Part shown: positions 8,890 through 18,587 of the stretch, piece by piece
Position numbering within the stretch: the stretch's first letter is position 1
Layout of the letters: every line of letters starts with the position of its first letter
Source: Vampirovibrionales bacterium
GTDB taxonomy: Bacteria; Cyanobacteriota; Vampirovibrionia; Vampirovibrionales; Vampirovibrionaceae
NCBI GenBank assembly: GCA_029262635.1
Contig: JAJCZA010000023.1
Coordinates: forward strand, 62,001 to 126,000
Direction of reading: 5' to 3'
Length of the DNA: 64,000 bases
Made by a program: the position numbers and the translations under genes
Notes under the pieces: generated by a model
The model's input: the letters and a program-made list of their open reading frames with translations, nothing else
What the model was told of the DNA's origin: nothing
The model's database searches: none

Positions 8890-10767
8890 CTACATGCTAT
8901 CCGGGGCGGAAACACCGAGAAGTTCCAGCGCTTGGGCCAGCGTTTTTTTGATGGAGAGAATCAACGCTAGTCGGGCACGTGTAATCACGGAATTATCGGT
9001 CAGGATTCGGCAAACGTTATAAAACGAGTGAAAATCCGCCGCCAAATCCAACGCATAGCGAGCGACAATATGAGGCGAGCTGGTTTTTGCGGCTTCTTTT
9101 AAACTATCCTCAAAAGCATCCAGCCGGAGAATCAAGGATTTTAAGTGTTCAAAAGCGTTACTGTCCTCGGAGCCCTCTTCTAACACATTAAAAAGCGGTG
9201 TTAGATCCTCAATAGAAGGAGAGTCCGAGAGTTCATCCAGTGCCTCAAAAGAAATAAAAGGTGTTGGCTTTGGATTCTCTTCTGTCGGTGTCGGCTCTAC
9301 AGCATTCCGCAAGATACTGGCGCATCGGGCATGAGCGTACTGGGCATAATACACGGGATTCTCATGGGTTTCTGCCTGAGCCAGATCCACATCAAAATCT
9401 AACGCCGTATCGGCAGATTTCGACACCATCCAAAAGCGAGTAGCGTCCACGCCCACTTCATCGATCACGTCGGCCAGTGTGAGCATTTTTCGGCGCTTCC
9501 CCATTCGTTCCTTCTCGCCGTCTACAATTAGATTGACCAATTGCCCCAAAATCACTTCAAATCGGGGATCATCCATATCTTTTAAATGCCCTAATGCGGT
9601 TAGAGCGGCTTTCATCCGAATAATATACCCATGGTGATCGGCACCCCAGATATTAATAATCCGGTTATATTGGGGCTGTTCATCGGCATCGGCGCGTGAA
9701 AATTTTTGGTGGTGATAAGCCACATCCGGTGCCAGGTAGGTATAACTGCCATCGGATTTTTTCAGTACCCGATCTTTTTCATCCTCAAAATCGCTGGATT
9801 GAAGCCACAAAGCGCCGTCTTGCTCGTAACAAAAACCATCGTGCTTTAGGCGACTAACAATTTCATCGACGAGTCCTCGATCGTGCAACATTTCTTTTTC
9901 TCGAAACCAGGCTTCAAAATGGACTCCCATGGTTTCCAGTAGGGCTTTCTGCTGAGCGGAAAACGTTTCAACGGCAAAAGCAGAAATTTTTTCGATGTGG
10001 GGCTGAATAAACACCTGAAAGTCATCCGAAGTCAGCACGCCCTCAAACACCTGCAAGTGTTTTTCACACAGTGCTAAGATGTCTTCTTTGCTCTTAGGTT
10101 GGGAAAGATATTGGCTGGCCAGCTCCTTCACATAGTCTCCCGGATAGGGGGGGGCTTCCATATCATCAGGTATTCCCATCCCGTTTGCCGTCAGAATTTG
10201 TTCTACCGCCCGAAGATAGATGGAATACCCGATTTTAAACGTTTGAACCCCGGCATTGTTGATGTAGAACTCTGGGGTTACGGTTGCCCCACAATGCCGC
10301 CAGATGCGTACCAGCGAATCGCCTAAAGCCGCCCACCGGCCATGGCCAATATGGAGCGGGCCCGTTGGGTTCGCAGAAACATACTCGAGAAGAATGGTAT
10401 CACTTTTTAGAGAGTCATTTTTACCCGGCACTTTCGTGGTCAGGGTGTTCAGAAGCGCTTGAGCCATGAGAAGCGTATTAATTCGAAAATTAACAAACCC
10501 GGCAATGGTTGAGGCTTCCAAATCCACACAATGAGCCAGCTCCTTTTCGAGAATTTGGGCAATTTGAGGCGGTCCCAATTTTGCCAGAGAGGAAAGAGGA
10601 GAGATATTCACGGCATAATCGCCATGATCTTTCTGTTTGGGACGCTCAATTTTAATACGGCCCAGCACGTCAGCTAAAGCCACTCGATCCAATGCGATAT
10701 CATTTAGAGCGGGACTGGCGTTTTCCAGGGCTTTATTCAGTGTTTCTGAAATTTTATACCGGATCAT
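8890..10767 (-). CDS. argS: arginyl-tRNA synthetase
   Basis: ArgS attaches arginine to tRNA-Arg (class I synthetase). The 625-residue protein has the N-terminal additional domain (about residues 1-120), the HIGH motif in ANPTGPLHIGHGRWAALGD, and the C-terminal DALR anticodon-binding domain ending LELLGVSAPDSM. As in many ArgS proteins the KMSKS loop is not canonical; GEKERMGKRRKMLT occupies that place. The ATG at 10767 has AGGGG upstream. The linker between the catalytic and anticodon domains carries an acidic/Pro-rich stretch of about 40 residues that looks like a lineage-specific insert. Confidence 0.96.
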   Translation of the reverse strand: MIRYKISETLNKALENASPALNDIALDRVALADVLGRIKIERPKQKDHGDYAVNISPLSSLAKLGPPQIAQILEKELAHCVDLEASTIAGFVNFRINTLLMAQALLNTLTTKVPGKNDSLKSDTILLEYVSANPTGPLHIGHGRWAALGDSLVRIWRHCGATVTPEFYINNAGVQTFKIGYSIYLRAVEQILTANGMGIPDDMEAPPYPGDYVKELASQYLSQPKSKEDILALCEKHLQVFEGVLTSDDFQVFIQPHIEKISAFAVETFSAQQKALLETMGVHFEAWFREKEMLHDRGLVDEIVSRLKHDGFCYEQDGALWLQSSDFEDEKDRVLKKSDGSYTYLAPDVAYHHQKFSRADADEQPQYNRIINIWGADHHGYIIRMKAALTALGHLKDMDDPRFEVILGQLVNLIVDGEKERMGKRRKMLTLADVIDEVGVDATRFWMVSKSADTALDFDVDLAQAETHENPVYYAQYAHARCASILRNAVEPTPTEENPKPTPFISFEALDELSDSPSIEDLTPLFNVLEEGSEDSNAFEHLKSLILRLDAFEDSLKEAAKTSSPHIVARYALDLAADFHSFYNVCRILTDNSVITRARLALILSIKKTLAQALELLGVSAPDSM

Positions 10768-10893
10768 AAACAGGCCCCTTTGTTAGAAAGATATTCACCG
10801 TGTTTCAGGCAAAACCAATCTACCAAAAACAGAGTGAGAAAAACAGGCTCTAATAAGCAAAGGCAGCTTTAAAAAGGAGTCTATCTTTTTATT

Positions 10894-11307
10894 TTACTTC
10901 GTAACGAGGCGTTGGGTCTCTTGAAGCTGTTTTAGGGCCGTAATCCGTTCTTTCGTCGCCTGCGAATTCACGTCGGAATCTTTAATGCTCAACAGGCAAT
11001 CGATGAGCTCGTTAACGTCATTTTGAAAGTATTGGCGAATAACTTTTTCAATGGCAATAACACCTGCCTCATCCCGCTTGACCACAGAACGGTATAGATA
11101 TTTTTTGCCGTCTTTTTCCCGTAACGCAAGCTCTTTATCAACCAAGCGGTCTAATACGGTTTTTACGGTTGTATAGGCCCATTTTTTAGCCGGCGTTTTA
11201 ATTTTTTCCTGCACATTGCCAACATAAATATTACTTTCGGTATTATTCTCCAAATCCCAAACGGCATTGAGAATAATATTTTCTAAATCGCCTTGTTTCA
11301 GATCCAT
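10894..11307 (-). CDS. BlaI/MecI-family transcriptional repressor
   Basis: This is a 137-residue winged-helix protein. The N-terminal segment LENIILNAVWDLEN and the AYTTVKTVLDRLVDKELALRE recognition-helix/wing region match BlaI/MecI repressors, and the C-terminal helices would form the dimer. In staphylococci these proteins are cleaved on a signal from a BlaR1 sensor protease. No BlaR1-like gene lies next to it here, so it is an orphan within this window. The ATG at 11307 follows GGAGGAAAAG. The gene lies between the CoA-transferase genes and argS and has its own apparent promoter. Confidence 0.85.
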   Translation of the reverse strand: MDLKQGDLENIILNAVWDLENNTESNIYVGNVQEKIKTPAKKWAYTTVKTVLDRLVDKELALREKDGKKYLYRSVVKRDEAGVIAIEKVIRQYFQNDVNELIDCLLSIKDSDVNSQATKERITALKQLQETQRLVTK

Positions 11308-11356
11308 CCGATGCTTTTCCTCCGGCTTTAACTGATTGTTGACAGTGTGTTGTTGT

Positions 11357-11373
11357 AATAATTTTCAATTATT
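11357..11373. promoter_or_regulatory. candidate operator upstream of the BlaI-like gene
   Basis: This is an inverted repeat AATAATT-TTC-AATTATT, 50 bases before the repressor start and downstream of its likely promoter. Autoregulation is usual for the family, but the sequence does not match the classical TACA/TGTA BlaI dyad, so the call is tentative. Confidence 0.3.
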
Positions 11374-11429
11374 TTCCCACTCGCCCGACTGGTAGATAGA
11401 TAGACCAGACAAAACAAAGTGTTCATAAC

Positions 11430-11459
11430 AGTATAGTAAAAAAGGAGAGGGGAAATCAA
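11430..11459 (-). promoter_or_regulatory. candidate promoter for the BlaI-like gene
   Basis: On the minus strand TTGATT (11459-11454) and TATACT (11435-11430) are 18 bases apart. The predicted start of transcription leaves a leader of about 115 bases before the ATG at 11307. Confidence 0.4.
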
Positions 11460-11519
11460 TTGAAAGATTGCGGATTAGATAAAAAACTTTGCGTAACTTT
11501 TTATAAACCCGCTCTGGGA

Positions 11520-12194
11520 TTAGGCTGGAACAGGAGCAGAGAGCCTCATTTCAGGCACTTCACCGTTAATCACCAGGTTGGCCTCTGTTTTCTCTTGAAT
11601 CTCCTCTACAGAGACTCCTGGTGCACGTTCCAGAAGGTGAAAGGCCCCATCACGCAGTTCAAGGGTGGCTAAATCCGTAATCACTTTTGAGACACATTGC
11701 ACACCTGTTAACGGTAATGTACATTCTTTCAGAATTTTAGAATCCCCTTTTTTATTGGCGTGCATCATGGCCACAATAATGTTTTGGGCACTGGCAACCA
11801 GATCCATGGCCCCGCCCATCCCTTTGACTAGCTTGCCAGGAATCATCCAGGAGGCCAGATTACCCTTTTGGTCAACCTCAAAAGCTCCCAGAATCGTGAG
11901 GTCCACATGGCCGCCCCGAATCATCTCGAAACTCTCAGAAGATGAGAAATAAGCGGCCCCTGTCGCGGCGGTCACGGTTTGTTTACCCGCATTGATCAAA
12001 TCCGGGTCAACGGTTTCGGCCGCGGGAAACTCGCCCATACCCAGCAGGCCGTTTTCCGATTGAAACATCACCTGAATACCTTCTGGAATATAATTGGCAA
12101 CCAGTGTTGGGATTCCAATACCCAGATTCACGTAATAGCCATCTTTCAGTTCTTGAGATAGCCTTTGCGCAATTTGATCTTTCGTTAATGCCAT
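11520..12194 (-). CDS. scoB: 3-oxoacid CoA-transferase subunit B
   Basis: This is the beta subunit of a succinyl-CoA:3-ketoacid (or acetoacetate) CoA-transferase, which moves CoA between an acyl donor and acetoacetate and so links ketone or short-chain acid use to the TCA cycle. The segment QSENGLLGMGEFP contains the catalytic Glu that forms the gamma-glutamyl-CoA thioester. GGHVDLTILGAFEVD and MDLVA are other family motifs. The 224-residue length is normal. GAGGA precedes the ATG at 12194. It lies 47 bases after subunit A in the same direction, an operon arrangement typical of ScoAB/AtoDA. The exact acyl specificity cannot be read from sequence. Confidence 0.93.
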   Translation of the reverse strand: MALTKDQIAQRLSQELKDGYYVNLGIGIPTLVANYIPEGIQVMFQSENGLLGMGEFPAAETVDPDLINAGKQTVTAATGAAYFSSSESFEMIRGGHVDLTILGAFEVDQKGNLASWMIPGKLVKGMGGAMDLVASAQNIIVAMMHANKKGDSKILKECTLPLTGVQCVSKVITDLATLELRDGAFHLLERAPGVSVEEIQEKTEANLVINGEVPEMRLSAPVPA

Positions 12195-12241
12195 CGTGTG
12201 TCGTCCTCTTTAAATCAGTTTTATATGGATACAAACCGTTT

Positions 12242-12952
12242 TTAAGCGTGTGCCGGTTGTTTTAAGGTCATTTGTTCAATACGTTTCTCAAAGGTTCCCT
12301 GAATCACCCGATCCACGTAAATACCGGGCGTATGGATAAAATCAGGATCCAGTTCGCCGGGTTCCACAATTTCTTCCACTTCGGCCACGGTAATGCGTCC
12401 GGCTTGCGCCATCATGGGGTTAAAATTCCGGGTGGTTTTCCGATAAATAAGATTCCCCATGGTGTCGGCTTTATAGGCCTTAATCAATGAAAAGTCTGCC
12501 GTCAGCGATTCTTCTAGCACGTACATTTTTCCATTGTATTTGCGTGTTTCCTTGCCCTCAGCCACCATAGTTCCATATCCTGTGGGTGTAAAAAAGGCAG
12601 GAATCCCTGCGCCACCGGCCCGGATTTTTTCCGCCAAAGTACCTTGCGGGGTTAAAATCACTTCCAGCTCGCCGCTTAGAAACTGTTGCTCAAAGGTTTC
12701 ATTTTCGCCAACGTAAGAGGCAATCATGGTTTTAATCTGCCGGGTATCCAGGAGTTTACCCAGTCCAAAATGATCGACACCCGCATTGTTACTAATACAG
12801 GTGAGCCCTTTGGCCCCCATTTTCACGAGTTGATCAATAAGGCCTTCCGGAATCCCACAAAGGCCAAACCCTCCGGCCATAACCGTCATATTATCGGTTA
12901 GCCCGGCTAACGCATCCTCATAACGAGTCACAATTTTGTTAAATCCTGCCAT
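12242..12952 (-). CDS. scoA: 3-oxoacid CoA-transferase subunit A
   Basis: This is the alpha subunit of the CoA-transferase encoded with the downstream subunit B gene. It contains the CoA-binding signature [15 protein letters not shown] and the C-terminal [20 protein letters not shown] segment typical of the family. I chose the ATG at 12952 (236 residues, MAGFNKIV start) because an AGGAGAGG lies upstream and the 34 extra residues possible in the open frame to 13054 do not resemble the family. Confidence 0.93.
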   Translation of the reverse strand: MAGFNKIVTRYEDALAGLTDNMTVMAGGFGLCGIPEGLIDQLVKMGAKGLTCISNNAGVDHFGLGKLLDTRQIKTMIASYVGENETFEQQFLSGELEVILTPQGTLAEKIRAGGAGIPAFFTPTGYGTMVAEGKETRKYNGKMYVLEESLTADFSLIKAYKADTMGNLIYRKTTRNFNPMMAQAGRITVAEVEEIVEPGELDPDFIHTPGIYVDRVIQGTFEKRIEQMTLKQPAHA

Positions 12953-13118
12953 AATTTTATATGAACCTCTCCTGCCCAACTTAATAGTGTTTGATCCAAC
13001 ATCAAATAGAGTTGTCTCTCTCTCGGATGATTCCATAGATTTATCACAATCCAAGGATGGCTGTCTAATATTTTCCAGCCGGGTCTAGAGTAATCCGCTT
13101 TAATCAATAAGTCTAGCG

Positions 13119-15083
13119 TTAGGAGAGAGGTAAGGAAGCATCCATTGTCTCAATCGCATCCAATTTCCCAACAATTTGAACTTTGGGTAAACTGCTTTTA
13201 ATACGTCGACCATAGCCCTTGGTTCGGATACGGGGGTCCAGAATCGCCACAATACCGTGATCGGTTTGACTCCGGATCAATCGCCCAAAGCCTTGCTTTA
13301 GACGGATTGTCGCCTGAGGCAAGACAAACCCACCAAACCAATCATCGCCCCGACGTTTGAGGTATTCAACAGTCGCTTGGTTCACCGGGTCGTCGGGCGG
13401 TAAGAAGGGAATTTTATCCATGATGACACAACTTAGGGCCTCCCCCGGAATATCGATACCTTCCCAGAAAGTGGCTGTAGCGAACAGCACACTGTTTTTC
13501 GTCTGTTTAAACCATTCAATCAAACGATTTCGGGGCATGTCACCCTGAGTTCGACAAGGGTAAGGTAGTTTTGGAATTAATATCTCGGCAATCTTTAACA
13601 TGTTGCCCCGGCTCGTGAACAGGACAAACCCTCGCCCCTGTGTCTTATGCAGGAGCGCCTCAATTTGCTCGGCACATGCCCCAATAAATGCCTCTGAGTT
13701 TGGGTCGGGCATGGTGTCTGGAATATAGAGTGTGCATTGGTTTTCATAATCAAATGGGCTGGGGAGAAGCAATTCTCGGGTAGACTCCGGTAATCCAAGC
13801 TCCTGTTTAACAAAGTTTAGGGAATTACTGATAGAAAGAGTAGCACTGGTCAGGATCGCTACTTTTTCTGGCCATAACTGCTCGCCCATAATTTGAGAGA
13901 CATTGAGTGGCGTGGATTTTAGTTCAAAGTAGAGCCGTTCTTTATTAATCTCAACCCAGTTGACCCGATCGTGATCAAACGGATTTTCATATAGAAAGTG
14001 TTCCCACCGACCCATGAGCCCTTCCAGTTGTTTAAGGAGCTTATCTCGCTGGACTTTGGCTTTATCTTTATCTAAATCCGTTTCTACCAAGGCAAGTTGT
14101 GTTACTTGCAGGCCCGTTAGCCAGTGGTAAATTTCATGAAGAATGTCCATGTGTCCCTGGACAGCTTCCAGGAAAGCTGAATCTGGGACAAGACGGAAAG
14201 CCCCCCGGTTGACGCTAGAATAGTGTTGAAGTAGCCAATGAAGAATGGCAGACTCCGTGATAGTGATCTCCCGCATATATTCTTCAGGGATCGCCTTCAG
14301 ACGACGCTGGATTTTCTGGAGCAGTTTGGTGGTAGCAAATTTGCCAATGCGTCCGGTAAAAGCGTTTAGCGCATAGCGTTTTAGGTTGTGCGCCTCGTCA
14401 AATACCACAATATCATGGGGCGGCAACATGGATTGTCCGGACATGACGTCCTGTAAATACAAGGCGTGGTTGGCGATAATAATATCGGCTTTGTCTAAAT
14501 CTTCTCGTGCGGCTCGATAGGGGTTTTCCTGGTAAAACCGACACTTTCTATTTAAACAGTCTTCGGTTTCGGATTGAATGTTTTCCCATAGCGCTTGGGG
14601 TACAGAGAAGTCCAGTGTATGCCGATCGCCATCCCAAGGGTGTTCCGTATCGCCTAATTGGCTTTTAATGCGATCCAGATGCATCATCTCACGGGAATCC
14701 ACTTTTAGGTCGCGTTCAAACTCGGTCATTTTCTGGAGGCACAGATAGTTGCGTCGTCCTTTGACCATTTTGACATTGATGTCCGGGTTTTCCAGAAGAA
14801 TCTTAAGCCCGTCGGATTGACCGAGAAAAGGAATATCCTTGTTTAAAAGTTGTTCCTGTAAGGCGATGGTTCCGGTTGAAATAACGACAGGTCGGCGAGA
14901 CTGAAGTAAGGCTGGGATTAAATAGCCAAAAGACTTACCGGAACCGGTACCTGCTTCAATGACAGTGGATTCGCCTATAGTCATGGCCTCCCAAACAGAA
15001 GCGACCATGGTTTCCTGCGTCTTTCGCCGCTCATAGCCGGGAAAGTGAGACAGGATCTCAAAATAGGACTGAAGAATATCCAT
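13119..15083 (-). CDS. dinG: DinG/YoaA-family ATP-dependent DNA helicase (XPD-like)
   Basis: This is a superfamily 2 helicase of the XPD/DinG group, likely a 5'-3' helicase active on damage-associated structures. It has EAGTGSGKSFGYLIP (Walker A, about residue 43), VVFDEAHNLKRYALN (DEAH box, about residue 226) and a C-terminal QGFGRLIRSQTDHG motif VI. The region that holds the iron-sulfur cluster in E. coli DinG has Cys115, Cys176 and Cys181, but the expected fourth Cys (about residue 187) is Asn. No 3'-5' exonuclease domain is present, unlike Bacillus-type DinG. The start is the ATG at 15083 with a poor ribosome site. Confidence 0.88.
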   Translation of the reverse strand: MDILQSYFEILSHFPGYERRKTQETMVASVWEAMTIGESTVIEAGTGSGKSFGYLIPALLQSRRPVVISTGTIALQEQLLNKDIPFLGQSDGLKILLENPDINVKMVKGRRNYLCLQKMTEFERDLKVDSREMMHLDRIKSQLGDTEHPWDGDRHTLDFSVPQALWENIQSETEDCLNRKCRFYQENPYRAAREDLDKADIIIANHALYLQDVMSGQSMLPPHDIVVFDEAHNLKRYALNAFTGRIGKFATTKLLQKIQRRLKAIPEEYMREITITESAILHWLLQHYSSVNRGAFRLVPDSAFLEAVQGHMDILHEIYHWLTGLQVTQLALVETDLDKDKAKVQRDKLLKQLEGLMGRWEHFLYENPFDHDRVNWVEINKERLYFELKSTPLNVSQIMGEQLWPEKVAILTSATLSISNSLNFVKQELGLPESTRELLLPSPFDYENQCTLYIPDTMPDPNSEAFIGACAEQIEALLHKTQGRGFVLFTSRGNMLKIAEILIPKLPYPCRTQGDMPRNRLIEWFKQTKNSVLFATATFWEGIDIPGEALSCVIMDKIPFLPPDDPVNQATVEYLKRRGDDWFGGFVLPQATIRLKQGFGRLIRSQTDHGIVAILDPRIRTKGYGRRIKSSLPKVQIVGKLDAIETMDASLPLS

Positions 15084-15299
15084 GGCTATTTTTACAAACG
15101 AGGGCCTTCTTCTAAAAAAGTCAGTTTCAATGAAAATAGAAATCCGATTCTATTATCAATAAAATCCTCTAAAAAGACCACCATTAGATGGAATGGCTAT
15201 CACCCGATGCTAAAACACGGTAAAATAGAATGAACAGACCGAGTGTTTTGTAAGGGCAAAGGGGTAAAACGACTTTTCACCCGCCTTTTAAGAGTTTTC

Positions 15300-16394
15300 A
15301 TGCTAGAGAGTTTTTTACTGGACGAGACCAATGTTGATCGTATCGAGACGCAATACGAAGCGTTCCGGGCGATTGCCATGGATAAATACCACTGGCATGA
15401 CGAACCCGTTGATTTTTCGACCCTTCGGCCCAACATCGTTAACGGCTTAGTCCGAGGCATTATGGTAGAAGACACTCAGGAAGCGGAACTGATTCGAGGC
15501 TTTATGCTCTATGTGCCCGAAGAACACCGGGCCATTGAGATTAATCTGGTTCATATTCCAGAAGAACTGGAATGGAAAAACATCTTCGATAAAATGATGA
15601 TGACCTTTCTCTCGGTTATTAAGAATCAGCCCGGTTGGGACGCCATTAGTTACCCTCTACTTGGCATTCAGGAACGTTTTGTTCTTACCGCCCATTGGTA
15701 TGGCTTAAAACCGGTGGGGCAAGCCATTCAAAAGTTTGATCTGGTTAATGAAATCAGCTTGCCAGTGCTTCAGAAGGTTCACGAGTCCATGACCTCTCTT
15801 CCCGAGGAGTTTTCAATTATCCCTTGGCCAGCTAAAGAGGGAACGGGTTCGGACAATTGGCACTCCGAGTATAAAGATCAAGTGGCCGAAGCCATTTATG
15901 AATCGTTTGCTAAATCCAACGATGCCAAGTGGGATCCCCGTTTTCAGTCGGTTAATGGGGGCAAAAAAGTGGTTGGGCTCCTGGAAAATAACCAGATGGG
16001 ACTGCTTCAACCGGAAATCACCAGTATTCTGCTGGAACAACAAGGTGATGTAAAAACCGTGGCGGGCTTTTGTTTTATGGTGCAAACGGATGTGGGCAAA
16101 GCCAATATTCCCTTGATTGGGGTGCGCCCGTCTGTTCGAAAAAAAGGGTTGGGTAAACATCTGTTGCGTCAGTCTTTGATCCGCATGGTTCGGGGCATCA
16201 TGGAAGAACGTTTGATGATTGCTGAAGTGACTGCCACCGTGGATACGGATAATTATTTCGCCCTTAAAATGTACCGTCGCATGGGCTTTCAGGAAACAGT
16301 TAACTATCCGCATTGCTATGCGAACGCCGATACCCTTCGAGGTTCCTACTATGGTGGAAAGCTATTTAGGGATTTCGTTACCCCTGTTTTTTAA
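15300..16394 (+). CDS. GNAT-family acetyltransferase with N-terminal extra domain
   Basis: The C-terminal third has the GCN5-related N-acetyltransferase core: VGVRPSVRKKGLGKHLLRQS is the acetyl-CoA pyrophosphate-binding loop and NYFALKMYRRMGFQE the conserved helix-strand end. The first ~200 residues may be a degenerate second GNAT fold. The ATG at 15300 gives 364 residues; the frame is open to 15243 upstream. It is followed after 42 bases by a protein-arginine-methyltransferase-like gene, so the two may act on a common substrate. The substrate is unknown. Confidence 0.8.
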   Translation: MLESFLLDETNVDRIETQYEAFRAIAMDKYHWHDEPVDFSTLRPNIVNGLVRGIMVEDTQEAELIRGFMLYVPEEHRAIEINLVHIPEELEWKNIFDKMMMTFLSVIKNQPGWDAISYPLLGIQERFVLTAHWYGLKPVGQAIQKFDLVNEISLPVLQKVHESMTSLPEEFSIIPWPAKEGTGSDNWHSEYKDQVAEAIYESFAKSNDAKWDPRFQSVNGGKKVVGLLENNQMGLLQPEITSILLEQQGDVKTVAGFCFMVQTDVGKANIPLIGVRPSVRKKGLGKHLLRQSLIRMVRGIMEERLMIAEVTATVDTDNYFALKMYRRMGFQETVNYPHCYANADTLRGSYYGGKLFRDFVTPVF

Positions 16395-16436
16395 AATTTT
16401 TTAGGAAAAGTAGTTAAGCCGGAGAGTCAACAAATT

Positions 16437-17663
16437 ATGACCAACACGACCCTCAATAAATTTATGGATCGTACGACGAAAGTCAAAATGAATCCTGAAA
16501 CGTATATCAAATTTGATGATACGGATCATGTGATGATCAGCAACATTTTTTCCGAGGGCAGTGCCCTGCGGATTAAATGCGATATTTTATTACTACTTTG
16601 GGATATTACGGACTGGAAAGCCATCGGAGACATTCTCGATGCCTGGCCCGACCCGGTGGATCATCCCAAAATTATCGAGCATTTGGCCAATCTTTATGAG
16701 TGCAAAATTGTTGTGACAGAAGAATCTGAAGTCCGAAAGCCTTTAGAGAGTGGGTTATCAGAAAAACTGGGATCTAAAATCCATATTAACGTGGAAAATC
16801 ACCACGTCATGATGAAGGATTTTGTTCGTCTGGCCGCCTATCGTCGGGCCATTGAACGGGCCATTGAATCAGGAAAGACCGTGGCCATGGATCTGGGCTG
16901 TGGCTCGGGGATTCTCAGCTTCTTTGCCGCCAACGCAGGTGCGGAAAAGGTCTATGCCGTAGAGCGTCGTCAGGATATTATTGAATTAGCGCAAGCGCTG
17001 GCCCATGATAATGAGATTAAAAATGTCGAATTTGTTCAGGGGTCGTCTAGCGCATTGTCGGAAGAGGTTTTTACGCCCAAGCCCGATGTGTTTATCTCCG
17101 AGATTCTGGGCAACGGTATTCTGGAAGAGAACGTATTGGAATTTACATTAGACGCCAGAGACCGCCTGTGCGCGCCGGGAGCCAAGCTGATTCCCTATAA
17201 ACTGGATATTTACGTGTTCGCTTATCACTCCAACCTGCGTCAGGATAAAGGGCTGGAGGTGGATGAGTTTAAAGACCTGTATGGCGTGGATTACAAGATT
17301 TTCAAAGAAATTTTGTGCAGTAAGTCCACGTTGCGGCTGGATAAATTCAACTCTCGTATTGATCGACCCATTACCAAGCCGACGTTAGTGAAGGCCGTTG
17401 ATTTTCGTTCGTTTGATAACCCGACCTTTACCAGCGAATTTGAATTGGACGTGACCGAGGAAGGGAACTTTACGGGCTACTGCGGCTATTTTAAAGCGTG
17501 GCTGGATGAAGATACCAGCCTGAGCAACTCGCCCTGGTCGCCGGATACCCACTGGACCCAAATGATTTACACCATGCCCGTTACTCGGGAGGTGAAACCC
17601 GGCGATAAAATCAAAATGGACATCGTCTACGACGGCAACCTCCGAATCCGAGCCCTGTCTTAA
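16437..17663 (+). CDS. protein arginine methyltransferase-like class I SAM methyltransferase
   Basis: This encodes 408 residues. The N-terminal ~95 residues look like a small helical or winged-helix domain. Residues from about 122 match the PRMT fold: HHVMMKDFVRLAAYRRAI (SAM-binding alpha region), AMDLGCGSGILSFFAANAGA (motif I), the acidic YAVE ribose ligand, and SEILGNGILEE, which corresponds to the double-E loop of PRMTs. A beta-barrel-like C-terminal domain follows. PRMTs methylate arginine in proteins and are mostly eukaryotic. Bacterial members exist but have few known substrates. The upstream GNAT gene is probably in the same operon. Confidence 0.8.
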   Translation: MTNTTLNKFMDRTTKVKMNPETYIKFDDTDHVMISNIFSEGSALRIKCDILLLLWDITDWKAIGDILDAWPDPVDHPKIIEHLANLYECKIVVTEESEVRKPLESGLSEKLGSKIHINVENHHVMMKDFVRLAAYRRAIERAIESGKTVAMDLGCGSGILSFFAANAGAEKVYAVERRQDIIELAQALAHDNEIKNVEFVQGSSSALSEEVFTPKPDVFISEILGNGILEENVLEFTLDARDRLCAPGAKLIPYKLDIYVFAYHSNLRQDKGLEVDEFKDLYGVDYKIFKEILCSKSTLRLDKFNSRIDRPITKPTLVKAVDFRSFDNPTFTSEFELDVTEEGNFTGYCGYFKAWLDEDTSLSNSPWSPDTHWTQMIYTMPVTREVKPGDKIKMDIVYDGNLRIRALS

Positions 17664-17715
17664 GCTTTAACGAGTTTTAGTGATGTATATAGGCTGTACC
17701 AATCGAGTGGAAATT

Positions 17716-18585
17716 CTATATACCCGGCTTGCTTGGTGGTACTTGCCTAATTTCGACATTGAATCCCATGCATTCAGCCGCTCTGAAAAAATCCCCTGAT
17801 AAATCAGCGGCAAGGTTAATTCCTGAATCCGTATCCCTATCGTTGTCTAAATTCACCCCTCCATTTTCGTCCTGAAGCGAGGGAAGTAAGCTCGTATAAG
17901 TATTATGAACCGCCATATTCCCCAAGCCATAAACCCTTTCATGCAAAGTGATTACAGCTTGGCTACCCATCTCTAACAGATTTGCAATCTCTGAAGCCTG
18001 CGCTTCAACAAACCTTTTAAAACCTTCATACTCTCCAAATTCATTACGCCAGTGCTGGTTTTGACGAAAATGAATCTTTCCAAACGCTGTACTAAACTCC
18101 CTTCTAAACTCACAAAGAGAAACACCACCCAACGAGGCATCGAGTTTAGTACAGCGTTCATTAATGGCATTAATTTTGTCCCTATATAGAGATGAAATTT
18201 GATCACTTGCTTGAGATATACCTTGCCAATGTTTCAAAATAGCTTGCTCATCACTCGCTAACCAACCAAACCTATCGTTTAACTGGCTAATCTCATGAAA
18301 AAGCATATAGCTGTAAATACTCTCCGGCTTTTCGTCCCAATGCGCCGCCAAAACCATGGCATCAACAACAACTTCCCATAGACTCCGTAGCAAAGTAAAC
18401 ATGGAATGTTGACTTTTTCCAGACAAAGCTGAAATCCCCTCCAAAAGCAGATAGGCCTTCGGTAAAAAACAATATGCAAAAACACTTTGTTGCTGAGTTA
18501 ATTTTGCAGGATCGGCTGAATCAATCAGTTTCCTTAAGATTTGCTTATTAGACTCAAGCATCTCTGGTTTATTTTCAGGAACCAC
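17716..18585 (-). CDS. conserved helical protein, possibly DUF5677 family
   Basis: This encodes 289 residues, mostly helical. The segment LLRSLWEVVVDAMVL resembles the helix with Arg and Glu found in DUF5677-type proteins, which often appear in accessory regions and have no settled function. It starts with a GTG two bases after the purB stop, with GAGG overlapping that stop, so it is probably translationally coupled to purB. The C-terminus has an acidic stretch (LDNDRDTDSG). The coding region is slightly more A/T-rich than purB. Confidence 0.65.
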   Translation of the reverse strand: MVPENKPEMLESNKQILRKLIDSADPAKLTQQQSVFAYCFLPKAYLLLEGISALSGKSQHSMFTLLRSLWEVVVDAMVLAAHWDEKPESIYSYMLFHEISQLNDRFGWLASDEQAILKHWQGISQASDQISSLYRDKINAINERCTKLDASLGGVSLCEFRREFSTAFGKIHFRQNQHWRNEFGEYEGFKRFVEAQASEIANLLEMGSQAVITLHERVYGLGNMAVHNTYTSLLPSLQDENGGVNLDNDRDTDSGINLAADLSGDFFRAAECMGFNVEIRQVPPSKPGI

Positions 18586-18587
18586 CT

